In this document: positions 47,701 through 55,597 of the stretch, piece by piece
Layout of the letters: the number at the start of each line of letters is the position of its first letter
How positions within the stretch are numbered: position 1 is the stretch's first letter
Source: Thermoanaerobacterium aotearoense
Lineage (GTDB): Bacteria > Bacillota > Thermoanaerobacteria > Thermoanaerobacterales > Thermoanaerobacteraceae
Reading direction: 5' to 3'
DNA length: 64,000 nt
Assembly: GCF_009905255.1 (NCBI RefSeq)
Contig: NZ_CP047602.1
Location: 434,001-498,000, forward strand
Position numbers and translations under genes: made by a program
The notes under the pieces: generated by a model
What the model saw: only the letters and a program-made list of their open reading frames with translations
Databases searched by the model: none
Told to the model about the DNA's origin: nothing

Positions 47701-48333
47701 GACGACGATGTATTTACGGTTGCAATAAATAACTACAGATTTAATGGCGGCGGAGGTTTCATGAAGGCAGCAGGCATAACAAATCCTGTTGTAGTCTTTG
47801 ATTCGGCTAAAGCTTATGGTGATGATGGACAGGTAAGAAACTTGATGATAAGTTATATAAAGATGAAAGGCACTATAGATCCTGTTGTTGATAACTACTG
47901 GACAATATCTAAGACACCAGTTTCAGAAGGAAATATTGCAAGCAAAGGTATTGTCACAGCGTCAGCTTTAAATGTGCGTTTAGGCGCTGGAACAAATTAT
48001 AAAGTGATAGGCATATTAAGGGCTGGTCAATCCATTGATATAGTAGGGGAAAATAATGGATGGTACAAGATTGACTACAATGGAAAGACGGGTTATGTAT
48101 ACAGTAAGTATGTAGCTTCGTCCCCAGATTTATCAAATGTATCCGTATTGAAAGTGGTGAAGGTGACTGCTAAAGACGGGCTTAATGTCAGAGTGAACAA
48201 TTCCATAAATGCGTTAAAAATAGGAGCAATACCGTATGGATATGAATTAAAAGTAGTCGGCGAATACGACGGATGGTATAAAGTCCAGTATAACGGCGCA
48301 TACGGATTTGTTTACGCAAAGTACACAAAATAG
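44707..48333 (+). CDS. Secreted double 2',3'-cyclic-nucleotide phosphodiesterase/5'-nucleotidase with SH3 repeats
   Basis: 1208 residues from ATG 44707 (AGGAGGG). A signal peptide ends near ISYAA. There are two complete metallophosphatase plus 5'-nucleotidase modules. Module 1 (about 35-550) has DFHGYL, GNHEYDWG and GHTHT, then a C-terminal nucleotide-binding part with NNGGLR and GTGGDGF. Module 2 (about 555-1080) has TSDVHGNL, GNHEFNYG, GHTHAVI and GGGGF. Two bacterial SH3 domains (ALNVRLGAG..., GLNVRVNNS...) end the protein and probably hold it to the wall. It would scavenge phosphate and nucleosides from extracellular nucleotides. An in-frame GTG at 44656 with its own strong SD could give a 17-residue longer start. 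Confidence 0.93.
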   Translation: MFKGRGKVLSIILTFVMVFGMAFSSMPQISYAATSKTFDFVEVTDFHGYLQASGKLSDGTPITQERGSVLAKRIKDIKAANPDTVVLSGGDMFQGTPLSNVLKGQPVIDMMKSIGFDAMALGNHEYDWGINSVIDTSSAVLKGSTIPVLAANVYDKTTGKPVSYTKPCVVIERDGVKIGIIGIVDNKEFPSIILPSLISNVDFKDPVPIVNNLAQQLRNDGAQIVVVLAHMGATTDKNTGETTGNLIDFAKSVKGVDAIFGGHTHTIVTTRVNGIPVGVANNAGMGFIDLKITVNSDGTVNTGDMVYNDDYSYYNTKTPIVDEDVQSIVDKAIQDAGPLFSQVIGTADVDLTRTQSANPFGDSILGNWTSEVVKDAVNADFAFGNNGGLRTDVLKGDITVGTMYTLMPFDNTIVTVSMTGAEIKKVLEQAVQDGGKGIQVAGLSFKYDPNKPSMNRVFDMKKSDGTPIDMNARYLVATNNFMGTGGDGFTEFTDPDVQKSYIDTQKLVRDAFIDAVKAQGHITAKIDNRISPATMIASNETTITVLATSDVHGNLVPWDYSSAKEANQGLAKVAGYVDKVRSENPNVVLVDNGDTIQGTPLSYYYDKIDTKSEYPMAKAMGAMHYDTWTLGNHEFNYGLDVLDRVIADMEKENIHVLSANTYKDDGTNFVEPYYIKTITTPMGDVKVGILGLTTKEIPSWEDKAHYAGLKFNDLVEEANKWVPKVRAAGADIVVVAMHSGEESPSDTIPENQVKAVAQGVNGIDAIIAGHTHAVIQMDTFKNPEGKDVIVTEPGKWGQYVSRIDFNLSKDENGKWVIDSKTSKAVAMDSSVQPDENIMQLAEPYQEATLKYVGTKIGTASGDFLGKDQLTKETALMDLINKVQKYYAKTDLSIAAPLSSTAQILKGDVTIQDMMSVYVYENYLYGIKMTGKQLKDWMEWSARYYQQVKSPDDPITKDKTLNIPDYNLDQLYGASYTIDLTQPVGNRIKNLTVNGKPVKDDDVFTVAINNYRFNGGGGFMKAAGITNPVVVFDSAKAYGDDGQVRNLMISYIKMKGTIDPVVDNYWTISKTPVSEGNIASKGIVTASALNVRLGAGTNYKVIGILRAGQSIDIVGENNGWYKIDYNGKTGYVYSKYVASSPDLSNVSVLKVVKVTAKDGLNVRVNNSINALKIGAIPYGYELKVVGEYDGWYKVQYNGAYGFVYAKYTK

Positions 48334-48349
48334 AAAAATAAAGTTAATG

Positions 48350-48386
48350 AAAGGGAAGGCTGTATGATGGCAGCTTTCCCTTTTGT
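48350..48386 (+). terminator. Terminator after the nucleotidase gene
   Basis: AAAGGGAAGGCTG pairs with CAGCTTTCCCTTT (one G-T pair), loop TATGATGG, tail TTGTC. Confidence 0.75.
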
Positions 48387-48474
48387 CATACATAAATGGT
48401 ATAAAAGGCAGTTGGATAGAGATAAATATAATGATAGAATATAGATGATTTATTATAGCGATTATAAGAAGGGA

Positions 48475-49449
48475 ATGAAAAGGAAGTTGTACATAGGAGA
48501 TGTAAAGATCAAAAACAATGTTTTTTTGGCACCTATGGCAGGTGTTACAGATAAGCCTTATAGGCGTATATGCAGTGAGATGGGATGTGGATTTGCATAC
48601 ACAGAAATGGTCAGTGCTAAAGGCCTTTACTATGGAAGCGAGAATACAGAATTCCTTACAGACATAGATGATGATGAAAATGTGGCATTGCAGATATTTG
48701 GTTCTGATCCTTATATAATGGGTGAGATTGCAAAGAGATTAAATGCGTCAAATGCAAAGACAATAGACATAAACATGGGATGTCCTACGCCTAAAATAGT
48801 AAAAAACGGCGATGGCTCAGCTTTAATGCTTAAACCAGAATTGGCAGAAAGTGTAATTAAAGCCGTGGTAAAAAATTTGTCAAAGCCTGTAACTGTAAAG
48901 ATAAGAAAAGGATGGGATGATGCTCATGTAAATGCTGTTGAGATTGCTAAGATGGCTGAAAATTGCGGTGTAAAAGCTGTGGCTGTTCACGGTAGGACGA
49001 GAGAGCAATTTTACTCAGGTCGTGCTGATTGGGATATAATAAAGAAAGTGAAGGATAATTTAAAAATACCCGTAATAGGAAATGGAGATGTCTTTTCGCC
49101 GGAGGACGCAAAAAGGATGATAGACGAGACAGGCTGTGACGCAGTAATGGTTGGCAGGGGCGCAGAAGGAAATCCGTGGATTTTCAAAAGAATACATCAT
49201 TATCTAAGCACAGGCGAAATTTTGCCAGAGCCGACTGTAAGTGAAAAGATTGACATGATTTTAAAGCACCTTGACATGATGATAGAATACAAAGGTGAAC
49301 AAATAGGAATATTGGAGATGAGAAAGCATATAGCATGGTATCTTAAAGGTATCCGCGGTGCATCTAAAATAAAACAGATGGTATTTACCATGTCTTACTA
49401 TAAAGAAGTCAAAGAGCTTTTGATTAGCATTAAAAGACAATTTGAATAA
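48475..49449 (+). CDS. dusB: tRNA-dihydrouridine synthase
   Basis: 324 residues from ATG 48475. A longer in-frame ATG at 48445 lacks a ribosome site, while AGAAGGG lies very close to 48475, so the start is uncertain. FMN-binding TIM barrel of the Dus family: VFLAPMAGVTDKPYR, the catalytic Cys in INMGCPTPKIVKNGDGSALM, VKIRKGWDD, VHGRTREQFYSG, IGNGDVFSPEDA, MVGRGAEGNPWIF. Reduces uridines in the tRNA D-loop. The DusB branch is typical of Bacillota. Confidence 0.93.
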   Translation: MKRKLYIGDVKIKNNVFLAPMAGVTDKPYRRICSEMGCGFAYTEMVSAKGLYYGSENTEFLTDIDDDENVALQIFGSDPYIMGEIAKRLNASNAKTIDINMGCPTPKIVKNGDGSALMLKPELAESVIKAVVKNLSKPVTVKIRKGWDDAHVNAVEIAKMAENCGVKAVAVHGRTREQFYSGRADWDIIKKVKDNLKIPVIGNGDVFSPEDAKRMIDETGCDAVMVGRGAEGNPWIFKRIHHYLSTGEILPEPTVSEKIDMILKHLDMMIEYKGEQIGILEMRKHIAWYLKGIRGASKIKQMVFTMSYYKEVKELLISIKRQFE

Positions 49450-49514
49450 TGTAAAAAATACATGCACAAAACCCTTCTATAATAGCATAGACTAAAAAGA
49501 AGGGGGATTTGGAA

Positions 49515-50297
49515 ATGCTCATATTGCCTAACAATAAACACCTATCAAGTAACAATGAATTGCAAAAACAAGTTGAAATATCTGGCGTTAGCATTGAGGA
49601 GTTTAATTTCAAGGAAAATTTGAAGAAAAAAAGCCTCTTTAAAAAAGAGGACTTTTATAAAAGATTTCTCACTTTAAATGGAGCCATTATGATATCAAAA
49701 CCGTTTGAAGCTGGAGAAGTAAATAAATTCTATGTAAGTTTATACGATTTAATTAAAAACATCAATTCAGAAGAAGTATTTGGCGTCAAGTTTCCTTCGA
49801 GAAGCAGTGAAAAGACAGTCTATAAAAACAGCATATCATTTGACAAGTTTACGATAGGAGACATAATAGTAGCAACAAGCCAGGGTTTTCACGTGCAAGG
49901 TGCGATAAGACATGCTGCGATATTTGACAGCAGGAGATATTATGGAAGCATCGATGATAAATGCCTATTGACAGCGGAACCAGACCAAGGTGTGATTTAT
50001 GAGACAATAAGATTTTATAGAGAAAATTTCAGTGAGGCGTGGGGGCTGACAGTCCCAAAGGCTACAATAGAAGAAAGAGTAAAAGCTGTTGATGAAGTAT
50101 CCAAGTTTGTCGGAAAACCTTACAGTTGGAGGGCTGACAAAAACGATGATGAAAACTGGTATTGCTCAAAAGTCCCATGGGCCGCATACAAAAAATCATC
50201 AGGAATAGACATAGACGGAAATGGAGGCTTTTGGGTGCTGCCAATTGACATCTTTATATCAAAAGAAACAGAAGTATTTGAGTATTCTAATTCATAA
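49515..50297 (+). CDS. YiiX-like (permuted NlpC/P60 papain-fold) protein
   Basis: 260 residues from ATG 49515 (AAGGGGG 8 bases upstream). No signal peptide. The middle has GDIIVATSQGFHVQGAIRHAAIFDS, with the His of a circularly permuted NlpC/P60 fold. The C-terminal part has YSWRADKNDDENWYCSKVPWAAYKK, with the catalytic-type Cys. This His-before-Cys order is what YiiX-like families show. It may be a peptidase or amidase, but whether it acts on cell wall is unknown. A CCCTTCT/AGAAGGG inverted repeat (49472-49478, 49498-49504) overlaps the -10-like TATAAT and the ribosome site. Confidence 0.72.
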   Translation: MLILPNNKHLSSNNELQKQVEISGVSIEEFNFKENLKKKSLFKKEDFYKRFLTLNGAIMISKPFEAGEVNKFYVSLYDLIKNINSEEVFGVKFPSRSSEKTVYKNSISFDKFTIGDIIVATSQGFHVQGAIRHAAIFDSRRYYGSIDDKCLLTAEPDQGVIYETIRFYRENFSEAWGLTVPKATIEERVKAVDEVSKFVGKPYSWRADKNDDENWYCSKVPWAAYKKSSGIDIDGNGGFWVLPIDIFISKETEVFEYSNS

Positions 50298-50322
50298 GGC
50301 AGGATTTTAACCTGCCTTTTAA
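50296..50322 (+). terminator. Terminator after the YiiX-like gene
   Basis: AAGGCAGG / CCTGCCTT stem with a seven-base loop and TTAAAA after it. Confidence 0.75.
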
Positions 50323-50405
50323 AATGCAATTGAATGTTATAAGTTTGTAATGTATAATTTAGGAAATCGTAATTTTATTTTATTGTTGTAATAGGGGGAT
50401 GTTTA

Positions 50406-50594
50406 ATGGATCGCGATAAGTGGAAATTCAGGATCGGTGGAGCGCTTTTAATATTGGTGGGACTATGGAATGTGTTTGGGTTTGTGATTACAATAGAATT
50501 TGGCAAATTTTCTTTTGGCATAAATGATATAGGAGATATCATTATCACCATATTGATGCTATATTTAGGATATATAATGGTGAGATACAGTTGA
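50406..50594 (+). CDS. Small two-helix membrane protein
   Basis: 62 residues, AGGGGGATG context before ATG 50406. Two hydrophobic segments (about 10-30 and 42-58) separated by a short loop, basic ends, and a C-terminus GYIMVRYS. A protein with the same size, layout and ending (GYIFLRYSQ) is encoded at 58433, so they look like distant paralogues. Function unknown. Confidence 0.6.
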   Translation: MDRDKWKFRIGGALLILVGLWNVFGFVITIEFGKFSFGINDIGDIIITILMLYLGYIMVRYS

Positions 50595-50686
50595 TTAATT
50601 TCCAGCATCATTATAAAAAGTAATAAAACGGGAATAATAGTTATTATCAATTGATTTTGAAATTCAATACTTTAAATCAAAAATTA

Positions 50687-50715
50687 TTGCATATTATTAG
50701 CCATTAAGCTATAAT
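50687..50715 (+). promoter_or_regulatory. Sigma-A promoter of the CDF transporter gene
   Basis: TTGCAT (50687-50692), a 17-base spacer, TATAAT (50710-50715), 43 bases before the start. Confidence 0.6.
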
Positions 50716-50758
50716 ATATACCAATAATAAAGTTTCAATTGATAATATGGAGGATATC

Positions 50759-51616
50759 ATGAATAAACAAAACTCAGCTTTGCTTTCAGTGATTTCTAAT
50801 AGTGCATTAATAGTTATAAAATTATTGGCAGGAATACTAATGCATTCAGTAAGTGTAATTTCTGAAGCCATACATTCTTCTATTGATTTAATTGCCAGTT
50901 TAATTGCCTTTCTGTCTATACGAGTAGCAGTAAAACCGGCAGATGAAGATCATCCTTTTGGACACAGCAAATATGAGAATATATCTGGTTTTGTGGAAGC
51001 TATCTTAATTTTTTTTGCAGCTATATTTATCATATATGAGGCAGTGCGAAGAATAGTTATGGGTACTTTTGTAGAAAATTTAGGAACTGGAATTATTGTG
51101 ATGCTTTTTGCATCTTTTGTAAATGCAGTAGTATCGTATTTTTTATTCAAAGTATCAAAAAAAGAAGATTCTATTGCTTTAAAGGCAGATGCAATGCATC
51201 TTTTGACTGACGTATTTACATCTTTAGGAGTTACAATAGGACTTGTTGTTATAAAAATTACTAAATTGGGCATTTTAGATCCAATCATAGCTATCTTTGT
51301 TGCATTGCTTATTATAAAAGCGTCAATTGGACTGACAAAAGAAGCATTAAAAGATTTAACAGATACCAGTCTTCCAGAAAAGGAAGTCAAAGAAATAGAG
51401 AATATTATAAAATCAAATTTTGAAATTATAAGTTTTCATAAATTAAGAACGAGAAAATCAGGGCCTCGAAGAGAGATAGACGTTCATTTACGAGTAGACA
51501 AAGATTACAGCATAGTAGAAGCTCATGAACTGTCACACAAAGTTTCAAAGCAGATAGTAGACAAATTTCCGGATTCCCATGTGATAATTCACATAGAGCC
51601 TGAAGAGAAAAAATAA
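50759..51616 (+). CDS. Cation diffusion facilitator (CDF) metal efflux protein
   Basis: 285 residues from ATG 50759 (TGGAGG). Six membrane helices and a C-terminal cytoplasmic ferredoxin-like domain. The transport-site residues are seen as HPFGHSKYE in the second helix region and KADAMHLLTDVFTS in the fifth. The C-terminal domain has FHKLRTRKSGPRREIDVHLRVD and ends HVIIHIEPEEKK. Exports a divalent metal (Zn, Mn, Co or Fe) by proton exchange; which one cannot be told by eye. Confidence 0.92.
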   Translation: MNKQNSALLSVISNSALIVIKLLAGILMHSVSVISEAIHSSIDLIASLIAFLSIRVAVKPADEDHPFGHSKYENISGFVEAILIFFAAIFIIYEAVRRIVMGTFVENLGTGIIVMLFASFVNAVVSYFLFKVSKKEDSIALKADAMHLLTDVFTSLGVTIGLVVIKITKLGILDPIIAIFVALLIIKASIGLTKEALKDLTDTSLPEKEVKEIENIIKSNFEIISFHKLRTRKSGPRREIDVHLRVDKDYSIVEAHELSHKVSKQIVDKFPDSHVIIHIEPEEKK

Positions 51617-51625
51617 ATAAAAACA

Positions 51626-51652
51626 AAAAAGCAGGTTGAATCCCTGCTTTTT
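51626..51652 (+). terminator. Terminator after the CDF gene
   Basis: AAAAAGCAGG / CCTGCTTTTT stem. A second small hairpin AGCCT-TAAT-AGGCT with TTTTTATTTT follows at 51674-51692. Confidence 0.8.
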
Positions 51653-51671
51653 AAAATGCAATTGAATGTTA
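51649..51671 (+). repeat. 23-bp repeat, second copy (first at 50317-50339)
   Basis: An identical 23-base sequence containing TGCAATTGAATG occurs just after the terminators of the YiiX-like and CDF genes. Confidence 0.85.
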
Positions 51672-51699
51672 ATAGCCTTAATAGGCTTTTTTATTTTAA

Positions 51700-51765
51700 A
51701 AAATTTTTTATAAAAAACTGTAACAAATTCCTTAAAAAATTTGTCTTGTATTGTGAGAGAGTAAT
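51700..51765 (+). repeat. Promoter-like repeat, copy 1 (copy 2 at 53884-53951)
   Basis: Both copies run from a T-rich tract through TGTAACAAATTCCTTAAAAAA, then TTGTCTT and TGTGAGAG, with a few differences. Each lies directly upstream of a gene (51817 and 53974), so they may be duplicated promoters. Confidence 0.6.
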
Positions 51766-51816
51766 TTGCAGGATAAATTTGGTCAAATTTATAAGTATTG
51801 CAAACATGGAAAGGAT

Positions 51817-52677
51817 GTGATTGCAATAAAAAAGACAATATCAATATTTGTAATTATCCTCATGAGCATAATAATCTTCATAGTTTTACTCAGTGTATTT
51901 CAATATTATAAAAGCTTTTATGGATTAAAAGGTGAAATCATGCTTATGGAAGGTGAAGCTCCATCATTTCCCGTTTTAATATACGATATTAAAAATAACA
52001 AAAAATATGAAATCAGGAATATATTTTACGATGTCCAGTATGATGCAAATAATGGAAATAACTTGATTGCTGTCATTAATAATAAAATTTATAAGATAAA
52101 TGAATATCAGCGTACAGATTTTGCAAACAGACAACTATTATATACAGGAGAAAATGTCCGTTATCCTAAATTTGTTCCAGATAAAAACGCTATTAGTTTT
52201 ACGCAAAAAGATAAATTGACTTATTATGATCTGGATGCAAAAAAATCAATTGTCATTGCAAAGCTTTTGCTTCCCGGATACGATTGGCTCGATTCAGATA
52301 CGGTTTTATTTACGGAGGTAGATAGTAGTGGGAGTTTAAATATTATGGCATATAAAATAAGCAATAACAAAACTTATGTTTTTAAAAAAGATGCAGCTTA
52401 TCCATCACTATCATATAATAAAAAGTTTTTAACGTATCAAAGAGGAAATGTCAGAAATGTAGTGTATATAGAAGAGATTAATGGAAGTCATCGCAAATCT
52501 GTAAGGGTAAATTCTATCGGTCTTCTTCCTTATAAGCCTTCATCTGATGGAAACTACTTGATAGGAGCAATGTACTATGCGGGTCATGCAGATGTCGTTA
52601 TTATAAATGTGACTAATAACAAAATCAGAAAGATCTTTCCCGGCATTTTTCCATCTGTTTTAGATTGGAAAGAATGA
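51817..52677 (+). CDS. Membrane-anchored beta-propeller-like (TolB/WD40-type) protein
   Basis: 286 residues from GTG 51817; the start is uncertain (TTG 51766 is also in frame). One N-terminal membrane helix (about residues 8-30), then short repeated beta units such as VRYPKFVPDKNAISFTQKDKLTYYDLDAKKSIV and YPSLSYNKKFLTYQRGNVRNVVYIEEI. This resembles WD40-like/TolB propeller repeats facing outside. Function unknown. Its stop overlaps the region before the next gene, so the two are probably co-transcribed. Confidence 0.6.
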   Translation: MIAIKKTISIFVIILMSIIIFIVLLSVFQYYKSFYGLKGEIMLMEGEAPSFPVLIYDIKNNKKYEIRNIFYDVQYDANNGNNLIAVINNKIYKINEYQRTDFANRQLLYTGENVRYPKFVPDKNAISFTQKDKLTYYDLDAKKSIVIAKLLLPGYDWLDSDTVLFTEVDSSGSLNIMAYKISNNKTYVFKKDAAYPSLSYNKKFLTYQRGNVRNVVYIEEINGSHRKSVRVNSIGLLPYKPSSDGNYLIGAMYYAGHADVVIINVTNNKIRKIFPGIFPSVLDWKE

Positions 52678-52679
52678 TA

Positions 52680-53264
52680 ATGGATTTAAATGGAAGACGG
52701 GTGATATTAGTGAATAGTTTAGTTCGAAATAATAAATACATTATTCATATAACTCTATTGGCTATTTATATTTTATGGATATTGAATTTAGATTACTTTT
52801 ATCCTTTTGTAAGATTTACGTCTTTGAAATTAAACGATATTTTTTCTTTGTGTATTCAGATAATTCCATTAATGCTGTTAATAAATGGCTTTAGATTTAA
52901 ACATATTTCTACAAAGATAGTGAATAGTGTGATTTCAATAATATTAATAGTGATAAGTACAACAATTGCAGCCATTATTTTATTTGCCACTATTACTCTT
53001 AATGTAAATGAGGCGTTTATGCCAATTCACAATATTAGGTTTGAATCAAGCTCCGTTATGGTTTATAGATCAAATTACGGTGCAACTATGGATTTTGGAA
53101 TAACAGTTAGACAGGAAAAAGAAGTCATAAAAGGTGTTTTGCTTGTTAAAAATTTATATAAGAAGCATCATGTTTATGATATAACAATAAAAAAATTAGA
53201 TAATAATGTTGTAGAAATAAATAGTAAAAAAATATATTTAAAGCGAAATGTGTACTTTCCATAA
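52680..53264 (+). CDS. Hypothetical membrane protein
   Basis: 194 residues from ATG 52680 (GGAAAG 7 bases upstream; GTG 52710 is another option). Three hydrophobic segments in the first 110 residues, then a soluble beta-rich tail of about 80 residues with VMVYRSNYGATMDFGITVRQ. No family recognised. It follows the propeller-like protein by 2 bases and may work with it in the envelope. Confidence 0.55.
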   Translation: MDLNGRRVILVNSLVRNNKYIIHITLLAIYILWILNLDYFYPFVRFTSLKLNDIFSLCIQIIPLMLLINGFRFKHISTKIVNSVISIILIVISTTIAAIILFATITLNVNEAFMPIHNIRFESSSVMVYRSNYGATMDFGITVRQEKEVIKGVLLVKNLYKKHHVYDITIKKLDNNVVEINSKKIYLKRNVYFP

Positions 53265-53314
53265 ATTTTTGTTAGATGATTGCCAAACCTGATCCAAAGT
53301 TTTCTTTTGGTATC

Positions 53315-53404
53315 TTTTATTATCCCAGTTAAAAACATAAAAGGAAGACATCGGCACGCTTTAAAAGCTGTACAGGCAAGTAAATTGAATTGATCGAACT
53401 TAAG
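53315..53404 (+). repeat. Duplicated segment, copy A (copy B at 56656-56745)
   Basis: About 90 bases, over 90% alike by eye, starting with the end of a small membrane-protein gene (reading FYYPS then stop). In copy A the preceding gene is decayed: only a short open piece ending SFGIFYYPS remains near 53281. In copy B it is intact (56497-56673). Confidence 0.8.
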
Positions 53405-53424
53405 AATATATTTTTATATAGAAT

Positions 53425-53745
53425 TTGTGCCTAAGCGAAGCGAAAGTAAGGGGTGTTATAATAAAAAATTCTAAATTATTGGTTATTAGTATAGTTATCA
53501 CTTTATCATCAATATTTTTTGATAAATTTAAAGATTATTCAAACTTTAAACATGGATTAGGATTACCCTTCAAATTTTTAGAGTACTACGATTATAATAT
53601 ACCAAAAAATAATTTAAAATTACTTTCTTTGGATAATATAACTAAAATAAACTTTAGGGTTGATATGTTCTTATTTTCTGTCTTAGCCATATTCGTAATT
53701 TTAAAATATTTTATTAAACTGTATTATAAAAAAGAAAAAAGGTAA
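53425..53745 (+). CDS. Hypothetical small membrane protein, uncertain start
   Basis: 106 codons from TTG 53425. The AAGGGG at 53448 is not followed by a usable in-frame start, so the N-terminus may be broken. Two hydrophobic helices (about residues 17-30 and 82-98) flank a loop with FFDKFKDYSNFKHGLGLPFKFLEY, which is repeated in the decayed copy at 56750-56823. Function unknown. Confidence 0.45.
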   Translation: MCLSEAKVRGVIIKNSKLLVISIVITLSSIFFDKFKDYSNFKHGLGLPFKFLEYYDYNIPKNNLKLLSLDNITKINFRVDMFLFSVLAIFVILKYFIKLYYKKEKR

Positions 53746-53883
53746 CTGTAATGATGTTAGTAGATCTTAACTCAAAAAACCGATCAAATTAATAATAAAG
53801 TGGGATGGTGGCGAAAAAGATTTATTACTTTAAGATATGGATATAAAAATTATTAATGGTCCTTTTTGGGCTTTTTTTATTTA

Positions 53884-53951
53884 AAAAAATTTTTTTATAA
53901 AAAATTGTAACAAATTCCTTAAAAAATTGTCTTATATGTGAGAGTAAATTT
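53884..53951 (+). repeat. Promoter-like repeat, copy 2 (copy 1 at 51700-51765)
   Basis: Matches copy 1 through TGTAACAAATTCCTTAAAAAA, TTGTCTTATA and TGTGAGAG. It ends 22 bases before the start codon of the regulator gene. Confidence 0.6.
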
Positions 53952-53973
53952 GAAAGTTTTACGGGGGATCTAT

Positions 53974-54756
53974 ATGGGAAATATGCAAATATATGATGAA
54001 ATACTCCATTCATATAAAAGATGCGTAGAAGCGGGGCTTACCAGTTCGATGACGGATCCTGCAATAATTTCAAGAGGAAATGATTTGCAAATCAGATTAA
54101 AGAAAAATATGACATTGATTAAGACATTTAAAAATGTTGTTGGCAATATTTTAAGGAGTTTAAATGGTAAGTACATATTTTTATTAACTGACGATGAAGG
54201 ATATCTTTTAGATACGATGTGTCATGAGAAAATCCTATGTTACATCAATTTTGACTGTTCAATTGGCATATCTTTTAAAGAAGAAGCCATAGGTACAAAT
54301 GCCATATCAATGGCGATGAAATTAAAAAGATTAGTATATTTAGAACCTCAGTATCATTATTGCGAAATTCTAAAAAAATGGCATTGCATTGCTGCTCCTA
54401 TAATTGTAGATGAAAAAATAATAGGATATTTAGATGTTTCAACGATAGAAAAAGACATGACAGAAGAAATGAATGTGGTTGTCGAATTGCTTTCAGATAA
54501 AATTGCTAATGAATATAAAAACTGTTTAAAGAATTCTGAACTAGTAAACAAAAATATAGATTTTACAGACAAACAAATAAAAATATTGATAATGCTTGCA
54601 AAAGGCTATAAAGAATTGACCATATCAAGAGAACTTGGGATTAAACCAGTTACCGTAAAATATCATAAGAAGAAAATAATTGAGAAACTATGTGTAAAAA
54701 GCATCCAAGAAGCAATAGTAAAGGCAACAAAGTTAAATTTAATAGATATTGATTAA
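53974..54756 (+). CDS. AcoR-type GAF sensor fused to a LuxR-type DNA-binding domain
   Basis: 260 residues from ATG 53974 (ACGGGGGA upstream). The first 180 residues resemble the N-terminal GAF region of AcoR/DhaR sigma-54 activators: HSYKRCVEAGL, FLLTDDEGYLLDTM, GISFKEEAIGTNAISMAM, CEILKKWHCIAAPIIV and GYLDVS. Instead of an AAA+ domain it ends in a LuxR/GerE helix-turn-helix (FTDKQIKILIMLAKGYKELTISRELGIKPVTVKYHKKKI). It probably senses a small molecule and regulates neighbours; the inverted repeat right after it and the secreted-protein gene at 54911 are candidate targets. A decayed copy lies at 56938. Confidence 0.82.
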   Translation: MGNMQIYDEILHSYKRCVEAGLTSSMTDPAIISRGNDLQIRLKKNMTLIKTFKNVVGNILRSLNGKYIFLLTDDEGYLLDTMCHEKILCYINFDCSIGISFKEEAIGTNAISMAMKLKRLVYLEPQYHYCEILKKWHCIAAPIIVDEKIIGYLDVSTIEKDMTEEMNVVVELLSDKIANEYKNCLKNSELVNKNIDFTDKQIKILIMLAKGYKELTISRELGIKPVTVKYHKKKIIEKLCVKSIQEAIVKATKLNLIDID

Positions 54757-54761
54757 ACCAG

Positions 54762-54817
54762 ACTATATCTTTGTATAGTTTTTTGGTTTTTATGTAAAAA
54801 CTATACAAAGATATAGT
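54762..54817 (+). repeat. Long inverted repeat with spacer, copy A orientation
   Basis: ACTATATCTTTGTATAG plus a T-tract and its reverse complement flank GGTTTTTATGT. Each arm also contains the dyad ACTATA-N6-TATAGT. It may act as terminator of the regulator gene and/or as operator before the gene at 54911. Compare 57309-57365. Confidence 0.8.
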
Positions 54818-54910
54818 AGACATTGGAAATTTATCATTGTAAAATGAAAATAAAGAAATCAATTCGTTAAAGAATTGATTAGGTATTAAATATTAGAGGG
54901 AGGAGAAATT

Positions 54911-55597
54911 ATGATTAAAAGGTTTTTAGTTTCACTTTTACTATGCTTGGCTTTAACTTTTTCGGCATCTGTTGGTATTGCTGCTCAGAACGATAGCTCT
55001 GTAATGAATGCTAATGGTGTTAATTCAAATAATATTATAAAACCGCAATTGACAGTACAAACGAAGATAGACATTAGTAATGTAAAATTAGGAGAAAGGA
55101 TAGTTTTGCCAGACGGATCAGTATTAACTCCAATATCTAAAGAGGAGTATATTTCTAAGTTAGCAAAAGAAAAAAATATATCACTTCAAGAAGCATATAA
55201 AATTGAATCAAATACTATTGCTGCGGGGAGTATATATTATTACAATTATACTAAAACTTTCTCATATCCTAAAAATTCAGGTTTTAAAGCAGAACTGGTT
55301 GCGACTCTCAAGTTATACAGTCAAGGTAGTTTTAGGCAGATTGAAGATGTGGTAGCTATAGGTAGCAAGGGAGTTAGTGGAACACATACTTTTAGATGGA
55401 TTCAAATATCAGCGTATTCAGATCCTCAAATGGGAAGTAGCAAATTTCCAACTACGAGTGTAACTCTTGGTGCGAATGGCTATTTTGAAGTCTTATCGCA
55501 AGATAGTATTAATACTTCTGTAGAATTGCCCGGTTTTTCTTTTAGTTATTCAACAGGTAACGAATATATATATATAATTCAGATCCTATGTTTATGA
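54911..55597 (+). CDS. Secreted protein of unknown function
   Basis: 228 residues, AGGGAGGAG before ATG. A clear signal peptide (residues 1-24, cleavage near GIAA). The mature part has a short helical region (ISKEEYISKLAKEKNISLQEAYKIES) and then a beta-rich domain with many Tyr, Ser and Thr. No family recognised. The C-terminal end reads through a (TA)6 tract at 55565-55576 and stops shortly after. A 2-base contraction there would give a different tail (NSDPMFMNTTLNIY) ending at 55620. It stands next to the GAF-LuxR regulator. Confidence 0.65.
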   Translation: MIKRFLVSLLLCLALTFSASVGIAAQNDSSVMNANGVNSNNIIKPQLTVQTKIDISNVKLGERIVLPDGSVLTPISKEEYISKLAKEKNISLQEAYKIESNTIAAGSIYYYNYTKTFSYPKNSGFKAELVATLKLYSQGSFRQIEDVVAIGSKGVSGTHTFRWIQISAYSDPQMGSSKFPTTSVTLGANGYFEVLSQDSINTSVELPGFSFSYSTGNEYIYIIQILCL

